Assembly: GCA_002390285.1 (NCBI GenBank)
Contig: DGPB01000001.1
Coordinates: forward strand, 5,271 to 69,270
Source: Cellvibrionales bacterium UBA4451
GTDB taxonomy: Bacteria; Pseudomonadota; Gammaproteobacteria; Pseudomonadales; Porticoccaceae
Direction of reading: 5' to 3'
Length of the DNA: 64,000 nucleotides
The position numbers were made by a program, and so were the translations under genes. Below, one piece after another: positions 31,416 through 40,340 of the stretch. Position 1 is the stretch's first letter; the number at the start of each line of letters is the position of its first letter. Under the pieces are notes generated by a model. It saw nothing but the letters and a program-made list of their open reading frames with translations, had not been told where the DNA came from and made no database searches.

Positions 31416-33154
31416 CAGGTACGCTCCGTTTTGCTCAACCACATATCACGCATAGAGCCATTGGGGGCAATATGCATTGGATACACGTGCTCTGAACGAT
31501 CCACATTAATGTCCATAAAGACCACACGATCTTTCAGACTGAAGCACTCAGCCATCTTTTCTTCTAACTCATCGAAGTGAGTCACCCGTATCCCTACATG
31601 GCCATAGGCTTCGGCTAACTTAACAAAGTCAGGGAGCGAATCTTCGTAAAGACTGGAGGAATAACGGCTACTGTATTGCATATCCTGCCATTGACGCACC
31701 ATGCCCAACGCTTGGTTGTTGAGATTAATGATTTTTACAGGGAGACCATACTGGGAACAGGTAGACAGCTCCTGAATACACATTTGTATACTTCCTTCAC
31801 CGGTAACACAGGCTACGACTGCATCGGGATGGGCTAACTGCACACCCATTGCCGCAGGCAAACCAAAGCCCATGGTGCCAAGCCCACCTGAATTAATCCA
31901 TCGACGCGGTTTATCAAATAAGTAGTACTGGGCAGCGAACATCTGATGCTGACCCACATCAGACGTCACATAGGCATCGCCACCGGTCACCTTGTACAAC
32001 GTTTTGATCACATCTTGCGGTTTAATAATATTACCGGCGCTTGGTTCATGGCGAGGCTGAGTATAGATTCCATGACGATCACGCCACTCATCAATTTGCG
32101 TCCACCACTCAGTAATAGCCGCTTCATCTGGCTTTGCACTAGCACTCTCAATCTGGTCAAGCATCTCCTGTAGTACCGCATCACAAGGACCGACAATGGG
32201 TATATCTATCGCCACGATTTTAGAAATGGAGGTTGGGTCTACGTCAATATGAATAATTTTTGCTGAGGGGCAAAATTTACTAGGGGTATTTGTCACCCGG
32301 TCATCAAATCGAGCGCCAACAGCCAGAATGACATCGGCGTGATGCATGGCTGCATTCGCCTCATAAGTGCCATGCATACCCAACATACCCAAAAACTGGC
32401 GATCAGTACCTGGAAAGGCACCTAAGCCCATCAGCGTATTCGTGACGGGGATATTCAATAGCTTCGCTAATTCAGTTAGCTGCGAGGATGCATTACCTAA
32501 AACTACGCCACCACCGCTGTAAATAACCGGACGTTTGGCAGCCAATAGTATCTTTATAGCACGCTTAATCTGACCCGGGTGCCCCTTGGTCGTAGGCTGG
32601 TAAGAGCGGATCTTGATCTTGTCGGGGTACTCATAAGGCACGCGATAGTTGGGAGCAGTGACATCTTTAGGAATGTCCACAACAACGGGGCCTGGGCGTC
32701 CTGTCCCTGCAATATAGAACGCTTTAGCAATAATCCCTGCAATCTCAGAGGCGTCCTTAACCAGAAAGCTATGCTTAACGATAGGCCTAGAAATACCCAC
32801 CATATCTGTTTCTTGAAACGCATCGCCACCAATTTTATCCCTAGGAACCTGGCCGGAAATGACGACCATGGGAATAGAATCCATGTAGGCAGTAGCGATA
32901 CCAGTAATAGCATTGGTAGCACCAGGACCAGAAGTAACCAGTACGGCTCCTACTTCTCCCGTGGAACGGGAATGACCGTCAGCTGCATGAACTGCCGCCT
33001 GCTCATGACGAACAAGAATATGTTGAACATCCTGTTGTTGAAATAATGCATCGTAAATATGCAATGCCGCACCACCGGGATAGCCCCAGATCTGCTTAAC
33101 ACCTGCATCTTTAAGTGCACGAACGACGATATCACCGCCAGACAAAAGTTCCAC
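31415..33154 (-). CDS. ilvI: acetolactate synthase, catalytic large subunit
   Basis: A 579-residue thiamine diphosphate enzyme that condenses pyruvate with pyruvate or 2-ketobutyrate. The N-terminus ELLSGGDIVVRALKDAGVKQ includes the usual start; the catalytic glutamate lies in VLVRHEQAAVHAADGHSRST; the ThDP-binding motif is VTGEGSIQMCIQELSTCSQY through NNQALGMVRQWQ. The start is placed at GTG 33154, eight bases after AGGG; the frame stays open to 33217 but upstream sequence is not family-like. With ilvH and ilvC it forms an operon, as in Pseudomonas (ilvI-ilvH-ilvC). Confidence 0.95.
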   Translation of the reverse strand: MELLSGGDIVVRALKDAGVKQIWGYPGGAALHIYDALFQQQDVQHILVRHEQAAVHAADGHSRSTGEVGAVLVTSGPGATNAITGIATAYMDSIPMVVISGQVPRDKIGGDAFQETDMVGISRPIVKHSFLVKDASEIAGIIAKAFYIAGTGRPGPVVVDIPKDVTAPNYRVPYEYPDKIKIRSYQPTTKGHPGQIKRAIKILLAAKRPVIYSGGGVVLGNASSQLTELAKLLNIPVTNTLMGLGAFPGTDRQFLGMLGMHGTYEANAAMHHADVILAVGARFDDRVTNTPSKFCPSAKIIHIDVDPTSISKIVAIDIPIVGPCDAVLQEMLDQIESASAKPDEAAITEWWTQIDEWRDRHGIYTQPRHEPSAGNIIKPQDVIKTLYKVTGGDAYVTSDVGQHQMFAAQYYLFDKPRRWINSGGLGTMGFGLPAAMGVQLAHPDAVVACVTGEGSIQMCIQELSTCSQYGLPVKIINLNNQALGMVRQWQDMQYSSRYSSSLYEDSLPDFVKLAEAYGHVGIRVTHFDELEEKMAECFSLKDRVVFMDINVDRSEHVYPMHIAPNGSMRDMWLSKTERT

Positions 33155-33542
33155 TGTACAAACCCTCAAAATATAAACACCACAACACCGGCTCAGCCCA
33201 CAAGGAACATAAACCACAACCGCTGTGACATCACAGGTCTGCTATTGCAACACCGCAGCCGATTTTGGTAGTCGGCGCGTCAGACTCATCGGTAAACAAG
33301 TCTGTTCTGGATGCCCAGCGAACGCTGTTTACGCTCACTTGGCAAACTGGTAAGAAACCAGCGGGCGAGTAATAGGAGATACCCGCCGAACTTGCGAACC
33401 TTATGAATTTATAGCCATAAAGTCAAGTAGTTACCTCTTCCAGCTCATAAACCCTCTTCTTTTTTTTGCTACCAAACACTCAACATCTGCCCTATAAATC
33501 CGCTATGATGCAATTAGTTAGGGTTTATATGGGCTTCAGGAT
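33155..33542. other. divergent intergenic region between ilvI and the DUF4124 gene
   Basis: These 388 bases should hold promoters for both directions. On the plus side TCAACA (33480-33485) and TATGAT (33504-33509), 18 bases apart, could drive the DUF4124 gene. On the minus side TTGACT (33426-33421) is a -35 candidate with only a weak -10. The long ilvI leader contains dyads such as GCGGG/CCCGC (around 33361-33386), but no leader peptide with a convincing run of branched-chain codons and a start codon was found. Confidence 0.4.
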
Positions 33543-33998
33543 ATGAAACATCTTTATTTGGTAATACTCACCGGCCTGTTCGTTACCACCAGCGTTACAG
33601 CACATGCAGAAAAGATCTACAAATGGCAGGATGATGACGGATCTTGGAATTATTCAGAAGTACCTCCGGTCGAAAAAGAGGCGGAAACACTTAGGATCAA
33701 GGGGCCCAAGCAGCTCGGCCAACCCTCAGCAAAAGAACCGGAACAAGAAAATACCGACAAGAGTGTCGGGCAATCGGAAGATCAACCCCTAAAACAGTCC
33801 CCAGAAGTCGCCGCTGCGGAACGCGAACGTAAGGCACACAATTGTGAGGTGGCCAGAAAGAACCTAACCTCTCTCACTAATCGACCAAGGATTCGTTATA
33901 TGGATGAAGAGAAAGGTGAGGAGCGCTACCTAACTCCAGATGAGCATGATGAGTGGAGTGAAAAATCAAAAAACCAAGTTAAGGAATTTTGTCAGTAA
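33543..33998 (+). CDS. DUF4124 domain-containing exported protein
   Basis: A 151-residue protein with a signal peptide (YLVILTGLFVTTSVTAHA, cut before EKIYKW) and a DUF4124 domain at residues 22-55 (EKIYKWQDDDGSWNYSEVPP). The middle is rich in proline, glutamine and charged residues, probably disordered. The tail holds two cysteines, one in AHNCEVARKNL and one in the C-terminal VKEFCQ. DUF4124 proteins are common in pseudomonads and relatives, are periplasmic, and have no established role. Divergent from ilvI. Confidence 0.88.
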   Translation: MKHLYLVILTGLFVTTSVTAHAEKIYKWQDDDGSWNYSEVPPVEKEAETLRIKGPKQLGQPSAKEPEQENTDKSVGQSEDQPLKQSPEVAAAERERKAHNCEVARKNLTSLTNRPRIRYMDEEKGEERYLTPDEHDEWSEKSKNQVKEFCQ

Positions 33999-34080
33999 TT
34001 AATTCTGTAGTCACTCAGACTCAATATTAAAGTTCAACGCCCCATCTTTTTTCTCTTTGGGTATTTGGAATTAGGATGAA

Positions 34081-34422
34081 TCATTTCCCTTTTACGAGTT
34101 TACTGACTATTGTCTTAGCCATTTTCTTTTTGAACTCGATTACCCCTACGTCATCCCAGTCACCGCCGGCTAAAAAATAAATCTCATAAACTTCCAATGC
34201 CTTGTATGCAGAAATTAATTCAGGGTGTTTTTTAATCGCGATAGTTTTTTTATCATTTAAAAGACTGTCTAGCAGCTCAAAATATTTTTTATTTAGAGCC
34301 ACAGAATCTGTCGTGCTCTCTACTTCTGACGTACTCTCTACTTCTGACGTGCTTTCTACTTCTGAAGTACCGCGTACTTCTAAAGCACTTTCTCCTACGC
34401 CTTCCGTCATTGGTTGAGTCAT
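34081..34422 (-). CDS. hypothetical protein with SEVEST repeats
   Basis: About 113 residues from ATG 34422; a GTG at 34491 would add 23. The N-terminal part holds three or four copies of the hexapeptide S-E-V-E-S-T from an 18-nt tandem repeat; the rest (LNKKYFELLDSLLNDKKT and AYKALEVYEIYFLAGGDWDD) looks like a compact helical domain with a basic end. No signal peptide and no recognised family. It is downstream of clpB's 3' end on neither shared transcript nor clear operon. Its role is unknown. Confidence 0.55.
   Translation of the reverse strand: MTQPMTEGVGESALEVRGTSEVESTSEVESTSEVESTTDSVALNKKYFELLDSLLNDKKTIAIKKHPELISAYKALEVYEIYFLAGGDWDDVGVIEFKKKMAKTIVSKLVKGK
34313..34366 (-). repeat. 18-nt tandem repeat, three copies
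   Basis: Plus-strand units GTGCTCTCTACTTCTGAC, GTACTCTCTACTTCTGAC and GTGCTTTCTACTTCTGAA follow each other directly, with a diverged fourth to 34384. Being a multiple of three, the repeat leaves the hypothetical gene in frame. Confidence 0.9.
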
Positions 34423-34646
34423 GGCTTTAAAAACCTCTACTTTTGATATGCCCTCATTCCGCTCATCGATATGCTGAAGGCGTCCTCCCACGGCTCGTTG
34501 CTAACACGTCTCCCGGACATAATAACCTGGCCTAAGGTTACGTCTTGAGTTTGATGTGTTTTATTTTTCCTGATCCTAGTTAGGGAGCCCTAACATCCAG
34601 AAAAAACACGATCCTCGCCCCTTGCCAAACTTAACGTTACCCCTGC

Positions 34647-37298
34647 TTAACATTGCTCCGTGGAAAACACGACCTGATCGCCATCCAGACCAACCACAAC
34701 AGTGTCGCCCGGAACAAAATCACCACCAAGCACCTGTTGAGCCAGCGGGTTTTCCAGCAACTGCTGAATAGCCCGCTTTAATGGTCTGGCCCCATAAACT
34801 GGATCGAAACCTGCGTCACAAAGCTTATCCATCATAGGCCCTGATATCTCCAATGACAGATCACGTTCAGCTAAACGTTTCCTTAACAGCCCAAGCTGGA
34901 TCTCGGCAATCCCGCGAATTTGCCCTTTAGCTAAGGGGTGAAATACCACCATTTCATCAATTCGATTAATAAATTCCGGTCTAAAATGACCCGACACCAC
35001 ATCCATAACCGCCTCTTTCATCGCTTCATACCGATTTTCGTTAGCAGTGGAATCATCTACCTCGCTCCCATCCTGACTGGCATCAAAGTTGACTGTATCA
35101 AAGGAATGATCCTCAACCAGTCCCTGAATTCGATCAGAACCCAAATTGGAGGTCATCACAATGACGGTATTGCGAAAATCTACTGTCCGCCCTTGCCCAT
35201 CGGTAAGCCGACCATCATCCAGCACTTGCAGCAAGATGTTAAACACATCAGGGTGAGCTTTCTCCACCTCATCCAACAACAGTACTGAGTAGGGTCGCCG
35301 CCTCACCGCTTCAGTGAGATAACCACCCTCCTCATAACCCACATAACCAGGAGGCGCACCTACCAACCTAGCCACTGAGTGCTTCTCCATAAACTCGGAC
35401 ATGTCGATACGCACCATGGCGTCTTCACTGTCGAATAAAAACTCAGCAAGCGCTTTACACAGCTCAGTTTTACCCACACCGGTTGGCCCGAGAAATAGAA
35501 ATGAACCATTGGGACGATTTGGATCAGAGAGACCCGCCCGGCTCCGCCGCACGGCGTTAGATACAGCCACTACAGCTTCACTCTGACCAATCACGCGCTT
35601 GTGCAAGTCATCTTCCATTCGAAGTAACTTATCACGTTCGCCCTCAAGCATCTTAGAGATGGGTATTCCTGTCCACTTGGAAACAACTTCTGCAATTTCG
35701 TCTTCGGTTACTTTATTGCGGAGCAGTTGTTTTTCACTCGTATCCGCCTCACTAGCGGCCACAAGTTGTTTCTCAAGTTCAGGTATTTTACCATATTGCA
35801 GTTCCGACATTTTGGCCAAGTTACCCGCCCGGCTGGCAGCATCCATATCGATTCCGGCCTGCTCCAATTCGATTTTAATCTGGGCTACTCCCTGTAATGC
35901 CGCTTTTTCCGCCTTCCATATTTCGTCCAGATCGGCGAACTCTTTGCCGATCACATCGATATCTTCCTTAATTTTCTTCAAACGTTTGCGAGAGGCCTCA
36001 TCCTCTTCCTTCTTGACCGCTTCACGCTCCATTTTCAGTTGAATCAACCGACGCTCTAAACGATCCATCTCCTCCGGCTTGGAATCGATTTCCATCCGAA
36101 TACGACTGGCGGCTTCATCTATAAGGTCAATCGCTTTATCAGGCAATTGGCGATCCGCGATATAGCGTTGTGATAGTTTGGCCGCCGCCACAATGGCAGA
36201 ATCGGTGATATCTACCCCGTGGTGTATCTCATAGCGCTCTTTCAATCCACGCAAAATAGCAATAGTGTCTTCTTCATTAGGCTCAGCAACTAATATTTTT
36301 TGAAAGCGACGCTCCAAAGCGGCATCTTTTTCAATATATTGACGGTATTCATCAAGGGTCGTCGCACCCACACAATGCAGCTCTCCTCGAGCCAGTGCAG
36401 GCTTCAACATATTGCCTGCATCCATAGCGCCTTCAGCTTTACCCGCACTGACCATGGTATGCAACTCATCAATAAACAGTATTATTTGACCTTCCTGTTT
36501 AGAGAGCTCCTTGAGAACAGCCTTGAGGCGCTCCTCAAAATCACCCCGAAATTTGGCGCCTGCAAGCAGCGCCCCTAAATCTAAAGATAGAACGAGTTTG
36601 CGTTTTAACCCTTCAGGTACTTCACCATTAACAATCCGCTGAGCCAACCCCTCAATAATGGCGGTTTTACCCACACCAGGCTCACCAATTAATACCGGGT
36701 TATTTTTGGTACGCCGCTGTAACACCTGAATAGTGCGGCGAATTTCATCATCACGACCAATCACCGGGTCAAGCTTACCCTCAGCAGCACGTGCTGTGAG
36801 GTCTATAGTGTATTTTTCCAACGCCTGACGGTTACCCTCTGCTTCCGGATCTGTCACAGCCTCTCCTCCACGAATCTTATCCACAATGGCCTGGAATTTA
36901 GCTTTGTCGCCATACTTGGCCAACGCCTTACCCTCATCACCTTTATCCTCAAATGCCGCCAATAAAACTACTTCACTGGAAATAAACTGATCACCCAGTT
37001 GCTGCGCCTGCTTGTCCGCCAAGTTAAGTAATTTGCCTAAATTTGGTGATACATTGACCTCACCCGTTGGCGACTGTATCTGAGGCAATCGATCAAGCTG
37101 CTGAGCAAGCTCGTTCTTTAGCCCCTCCGTATCAAAGCCGGCCTGACTCAGCATGGGTCGCAAAGCGCTACCCTCCTGATTCAACAGTGCCAATATAAGA
37201 TGCGCTGGTTCAAGGGCAGTATTGTCCCTGCCCACAGCCATTGACTGAGCATCCGAGATAGCAGTTTGTAAATGCGAGGTAAAACGGTCAAATCGCAT
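34647..37298 (-). CDS. clpB: ATP-dependent disaggregase ClpB
   Basis: An 883-residue Hsp100 chaperone that, with DnaK, pulls proteins out of aggregates. The N-domain begins MRFDRFTSHLQTAISDAQSM. The first AAA+ module has Walker A GEPGVGKTAI and Walker B IILFIDELHT, the M-domain coiled coil spans roughly 410-530, and the second module has GPTGVGKTEL and SVLLLDEVEK. ATG 37298 has GAGGT six bases upstream; an ATG four codons earlier is less likely. A 25-residue acidic insert at about 727-751 (VEDHSFDTVNFDASQDGSEV and more) makes it longer than E. coli ClpB (857). A sigma-32-type promoter lies at 37344-37370. Confidence 0.97.
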   Translation of the reverse strand: MRFDRFTSHLQTAISDAQSMAVGRDNTALEPAHLILALLNQEGSALRPMLSQAGFDTEGLKNELAQQLDRLPQIQSPTGEVNVSPNLGKLLNLADKQAQQLGDQFISSEVVLLAAFEDKGDEGKALAKYGDKAKFQAIVDKIRGGEAVTDPEAEGNRQALEKYTIDLTARAAEGKLDPVIGRDDEIRRTIQVLQRRTKNNPVLIGEPGVGKTAIIEGLAQRIVNGEVPEGLKRKLVLSLDLGALLAGAKFRGDFEERLKAVLKELSKQEGQIILFIDELHTMVSAGKAEGAMDAGNMLKPALARGELHCVGATTLDEYRQYIEKDAALERRFQKILVAEPNEEDTIAILRGLKERYEIHHGVDITDSAIVAAAKLSQRYIADRQLPDKAIDLIDEAASRIRMEIDSKPEEMDRLERRLIQLKMEREAVKKEEDEASRKRLKKIKEDIDVIGKEFADLDEIWKAEKAALQGVAQIKIELEQAGIDMDAASRAGNLAKMSELQYGKIPELEKQLVAASEADTSEKQLLRNKVTEDEIAEVVSKWTGIPISKMLEGERDKLLRMEDDLHKRVIGQSEAVVAVSNAVRRSRAGLSDPNRPNGSFLFLGPTGVGKTELCKALAEFLFDSEDAMVRIDMSEFMEKHSVARLVGAPPGYVGYEEGGYLTEAVRRRPYSVLLLDEVEKAHPDVFNILLQVLDDGRLTDGQGRTVDFRNTVIVMTSNLGSDRIQGLVEDHSFDTVNFDASQDGSEVDDSTANENRYEAMKEAVMDVVSGHFRPEFINRIDEMVVFHPLAKGQIRGIAEIQLGLLRKRLAERDLSLEISGPMMDKLCDAGFDPVYGARPLKRAIQQLLENPLAQQVLGGDFVPGDTVVVGLDGDQVVFSTEQC

Positions 37299-37343
37299 AG
37301 TCGACCTCAATGTTGATTGTTCAATTTTACTGGTTAAACAACA

Positions 37344-37370
37344 AGTTGGGGCAAATATGGATATTTCAAG
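37344..37370 (-). promoter_or_regulatory. heat-shock (sigma-32) promoter of clpB
   Basis: On the minus strand CTTGAAA (37370-37364) and CCCCAACT (37351-37344) are separated by 12 bases, matching the sigma-32 pattern CTTGAAA-N11-16-CCCCATNT at nearly every position. It lies 46 bases before the clpB ATG, giving a short leader, and fits the heat inducibility of clpB in relatives. Confidence 0.85.
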
Positions 37371-37404
37371 CGCTACTCTGTATTAAGCTATATTTAGCCC
37401 GTAT

Positions 37405-38166
37405 TTAGCTGATCCATATCAAGCTGGCCATTCGGCCGGTCTGGCCATCACGGCGATAGGAATAGAACCGCTTAGCATCCGCATAGGTACAAAAATCATC
37501 ACCGTAAACCTGCGTTACTCCCAATCTGTGGAGGGCAATTTTGGCGAGACCATAGATATCGGCCTGCCAGTGCTCTAGATCAGTTTTTACAAAACAGTTT
37601 TCTATATTACGACGAACATTTTGTTGATCCGCACTGTCAATAAAAGCCTCGAGAACCTCAACTCCCACCTCAAAATGTGGCTGGCTAATCGCCGGTCCCA
37701 AATAAACTATAAGCTCGGATGTATTGGAATGAAACTGGTTAATGGCTTGATCGACAATACCTGCTGCTAATCCACGCCATCCGGCATGCACTGCGGCAAC
37801 TTCAGTGCCAGCATGGTTGCAAATTAGTATTGGCAAACAGTCTGCGGTCATCACCGTACAAACACGGCCTGACTGATTGGTATAGCAACCATCAGCAGTA
37901 CGCGTCACGCCGTCACTCTCTGCAGAAACAATGGTTGTCCCATGCACCTGATCAAGAAGCTGCGGCGATGAAGGCAACCGTATTTTCTCGGACAGCAAGT
38001 GCTCCGATAATAGTCGCCAGTTTTGTTCTACTGCCTTAGGATGATCACCCACATGGAAGGCAAGGTTAAGACTGTTCCAAGGCGGTGCTGACTGACCACC
38101 ACTACGGGTGCTAATGGCCGTGTGAATATTGTCGGGAGTAGGCCAGTCGGGGATGAGCACTGCCAT
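37405..38166 (-). CDS. pgeF: polyphenol oxidase family protein PgeF (YfiH/laccase domain)
   Basis: A 253-residue protein of the YfiH family, described as a peptidoglycan editing factor that hydrolyses misincorporated serine in muropeptides and also called a laccase-domain or purine nucleoside phosphorylase protein. Conserved stretches are STRSGGQSAPPWNSLNLAFH, TADCLPILICNHAGTEVAAV and HAGWRGLAAG, where the histidine and cysteine bind metal. The stop is followed by clpB after 106 bases. The start is two bases after the rluD stop, so it is coupled to rluD, the usual neighbour. Confidence 0.92.
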   Translation of the reverse strand: MAVLIPDWPTPDNIHTAISTRSGGQSAPPWNSLNLAFHVGDHPKAVEQNWRLLSEHLLSEKIRLPSSPQLLDQVHGTTIVSAESDGVTRTADGCYTNQSGRVCTVMTADCLPILICNHAGTEVAAVHAGWRGLAAGIVDQAINQFHSNTSELIVYLGPAISQPHFEVGVEVLEAFIDSADQQNVRRNIENCFVKTDLEHWQADIYGLAKIALHRLGVTQVYGDDFCTYADAKRFYSYRRDGQTGRMASLIWIS

Positions 38167-38168
38167 GA

Positions 38169-39125
38169 TTAGGCCTGCGTGTCTGCCTTAATAGCAAGAA
38201 GCAGAGCGTCAAAATCTGCCGGAGGTGATGCCAGCCACTCCATATACTCACCCGTATCAGGGTGAATTAAGCCCAGTTTAGCCGCATGTAACGCCTGTCG
38301 TTTGAACGCTCTCAAGGTATCATGCAGTTCAGGGGTGGCCCCTTTTGGCAGTTTAAGGCGCCCGCCATAGACGGCATCGCCCACCAGAGGATAACCAATA
38401 TGGGACATATGTACCCGTATTTGATGTGTACGTCCCGTCTCCAGTTTGACCCGAATATGAGTATGGTTTGGAAAGCGTTCAATCACTCGGTAATGAGTGA
38501 CCGCTTCTTTGCCGCCATGCACCACAACTGACATTTTGGTTCGTATTTGTGGATGACGCCCCATTGGTTTATCAACGGTACCGCCTCCCGTCATTACCCC
38601 CTGAACAATAGCCTGATATTCCCTGCTCACCGTTCGTTTCTGCAACTGTCTAGTTAAAGAATGGTGGGCTATTAGGGATTTAGCGACCACCATTAGTCCG
38701 GTGGTATCCTTGTCTAGGCGGTGAACAATACCAGCACGAGGAATATTTTCATTATCTGGAATATGGTGGATTAAGCCATTGAGTAACGTGCCGGTATAAT
38801 TTCCTGCCGCGGGGTGAACAACCAGCCGATCTGGTTTGTTAATGACGAGAATATGTTCATCCTCATAGATGATATCGAGCTTGATCGCTTCCGGCTCCCA
38901 TTCGCCCTCCGGCTCCAATGCAACATTCACCACCAACGTCTCGCCACCCAAAAGCTTGTCTTTAGGTCTATACAACTGACCATTGACCAATAAATCACCC
39001 TCTTTGATCCACTGTTGCAAGCGGGAACGAGAGAAATCATCAAATAATTCCGCCGCAACCTGATCGAGACGGCTGCCAGCCAGTTCTAGTGGCACTATCG
39101 CTTCCAGTTCTATTGGATCAGTCAT
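38169..39125 (-). CDS. rluD: 23S rRNA pseudouridine synthase RluD
   Basis: A 318-residue enzyme that makes pseudouridines 1911, 1915 and 1917 in helix 69 of 23S rRNA. An N-terminal S4 domain (RLDQVAAELFDDFSRSRLQQ) precedes the catalytic domain with GIVHRLDKDTTGLMVVAKS, whose aspartate in RLDKDT is the nucleophile. The C-terminal motif ETGRTHQIRVHMSHIGYPLV is intact. It is divergent from bamD, the usual arrangement in gammaproteobacteria, and upstream of pgeF. Confidence 0.95.
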   Translation of the reverse strand: MTDPIELEAIVPLELAGSRLDQVAAELFDDFSRSRLQQWIKEGDLLVNGQLYRPKDKLLGGETLVVNVALEPEGEWEPEAIKLDIIYEDEHILVINKPDRLVVHPAAGNYTGTLLNGLIHHIPDNENIPRAGIVHRLDKDTTGLMVVAKSLIAHHSLTRQLQKRTVSREYQAIVQGVMTGGGTVDKPMGRHPQIRTKMSVVVHGGKEAVTHYRVIERFPNHTHIRVKLETGRTHQIRVHMSHIGYPLVGDAVYGGRLKLPKGATPELHDTLRAFKRQALHAAKLGLIHPDTGEYMEWLASPPADFDALLLAIKADTQA

Positions 39126-39233
39126 CGGTGTTTTGCATCCCGTCGGGCCTGTGGTTAAATAGCGAATCTTACAGGCATTGCTCCAGCTAACAAGAACACT
39201 TTACTGCTCACTCATCGGGATTTAACCACCAAC

Positions 39234-40211
39234 ATGCGATTTTTGACCCCTCTGCTGTTATGCACAACACTACTGATCACCGGCTGCTCGTGGCTGAAAG
39301 GCGCTGACCAAATCAATCAGGAAGAGCGCGACACGAGTGAATTTTCGGAGAAAGATTTCTACGAGGTGATTCAGCAGGATTTAAATGACGCTTTCTGGCA
39401 GACCGCCATTGAAAACCTAGAAGCACTAGAGGCTCAATTCCCATTTGGTGACTATGCAGAACAGGCACAGCTGGAGCTCATTTATGCCCGCTACCGAGCA
39501 AGTGAATTTGAAGCTGCCATTGCCTCGGCGGATCGGTTCATGCGATTACACCCTCAGCACTCCAATGTGGATTATGCATACTATTTAAAAGGGCTTTCTT
39601 CCTTTTCAAAAGGTAAGGGCTTTTTTGACCAGCTAATACCCACCGATGAATCCAAACGTGATCCTGGTTCTGCCCGCGACTCGTTGACCACATTTAATGA
39701 GCTGTTGAACCGGTTTCCCGACAGTCCCTATGCACCTGATGCCCGTAAACGAACTATTTATCTGCGAAATAACCTGGCACGACTCGAGATCCATGCTGCC
39801 AACTACTATTTTCTCCGCGGAGCCTACCTTGCCGCGGCCAATCGAGGACGTTATGTGGTCGAAAACTACCAAATGACGCCTGCTGTACCAGATGGTCTAG
39901 CCGTTATGGCCCAAGCCTATTATTTAATGCAAATGCAGGATCTCTCCAATGATGCCATCAAGTTACTAGTCGCCAACTACCCAAACCACCCCGCACTAGA
40001 CGAAAGTGGTAACTTCCAATATCAAGAAGACACCACTTCACTCAAGCGTAGCTGGACAAACACACTGACAGCGGGGCTTTATGATAAACCAGAAACGATT
40101 GGTTTCGACACCCGCCATGTTTTTAGTGAACGCTATAAAAAATCGGGTAAAGACGCCGCCCGGGGAGAAAAATCCTGGTTTGACCGGCTCACTTTTGGGG
40201 TTTTTCAATAA
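39234..40211 (+). CDS. bamD: outer-membrane assembly lipoprotein BamD
   Basis: A 325-residue TPR lipoprotein of the BAM complex, which inserts beta-barrel proteins. The signal peptide ends in the lipobox LLITGC (cysteine 18). TPR-like helices follow (NDAFWQTAIENLEALEAQFP, FGDYAEQAQLELIYARYRAS), and the central RDSLTTFNELLNRFPDSPYA is the family signature. It is longer than E. coli BamD (245) but close to the pseudomonad ComL/BamD type. It is divergent from rluD. Confidence 0.95.
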   Translation: MRFLTPLLLCTTLLITGCSWLKGADQINQEERDTSEFSEKDFYEVIQQDLNDAFWQTAIENLEALEAQFPFGDYAEQAQLELIYARYRASEFEAAIASADRFMRLHPQHSNVDYAYYLKGLSSFSKGKGFFDQLIPTDESKRDPGSARDSLTTFNELLNRFPDSPYAPDARKRTIYLRNNLARLEIHAANYYFLRGAYLAAANRGRYVVENYQMTPAVPDGLAVMAQAYYLMQMQDLSNDAIKLLVANYPNHPALDESGNFQYQEDTTSLKRSWTNTLTAGLYDKPETIGFDTRHVFSERYKKSGKDAARGEKSWFDRLTFGVFQ

Positions 40212-40340
40212 ACGAGCCCGTACCATGAAAGGGCTACCATTTTTTCGAACATTATTACCACTCATAACGCGTACAGTTGGCCCTGCTTCTAGACGACCTT
40301 ATAGACTGCGCTCTAATATACAACCAACGAACACCACCTC

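Noticed and set aside
33155..33420. Possible ilv leader peptide with four consecutive leucine codons before ilvI
   Set aside because: The frame with the leucine run (near 33379-33368) has no usable start codon, and no terminator follows; attenuation of ilvI is not supported.
34579..34594. Palindrome GTTAGGG-AG-CCCTAAC after clpB
   Set aside because: No T-run on the clpB strand and loop too small; called neither a terminator nor an operator with confidence.
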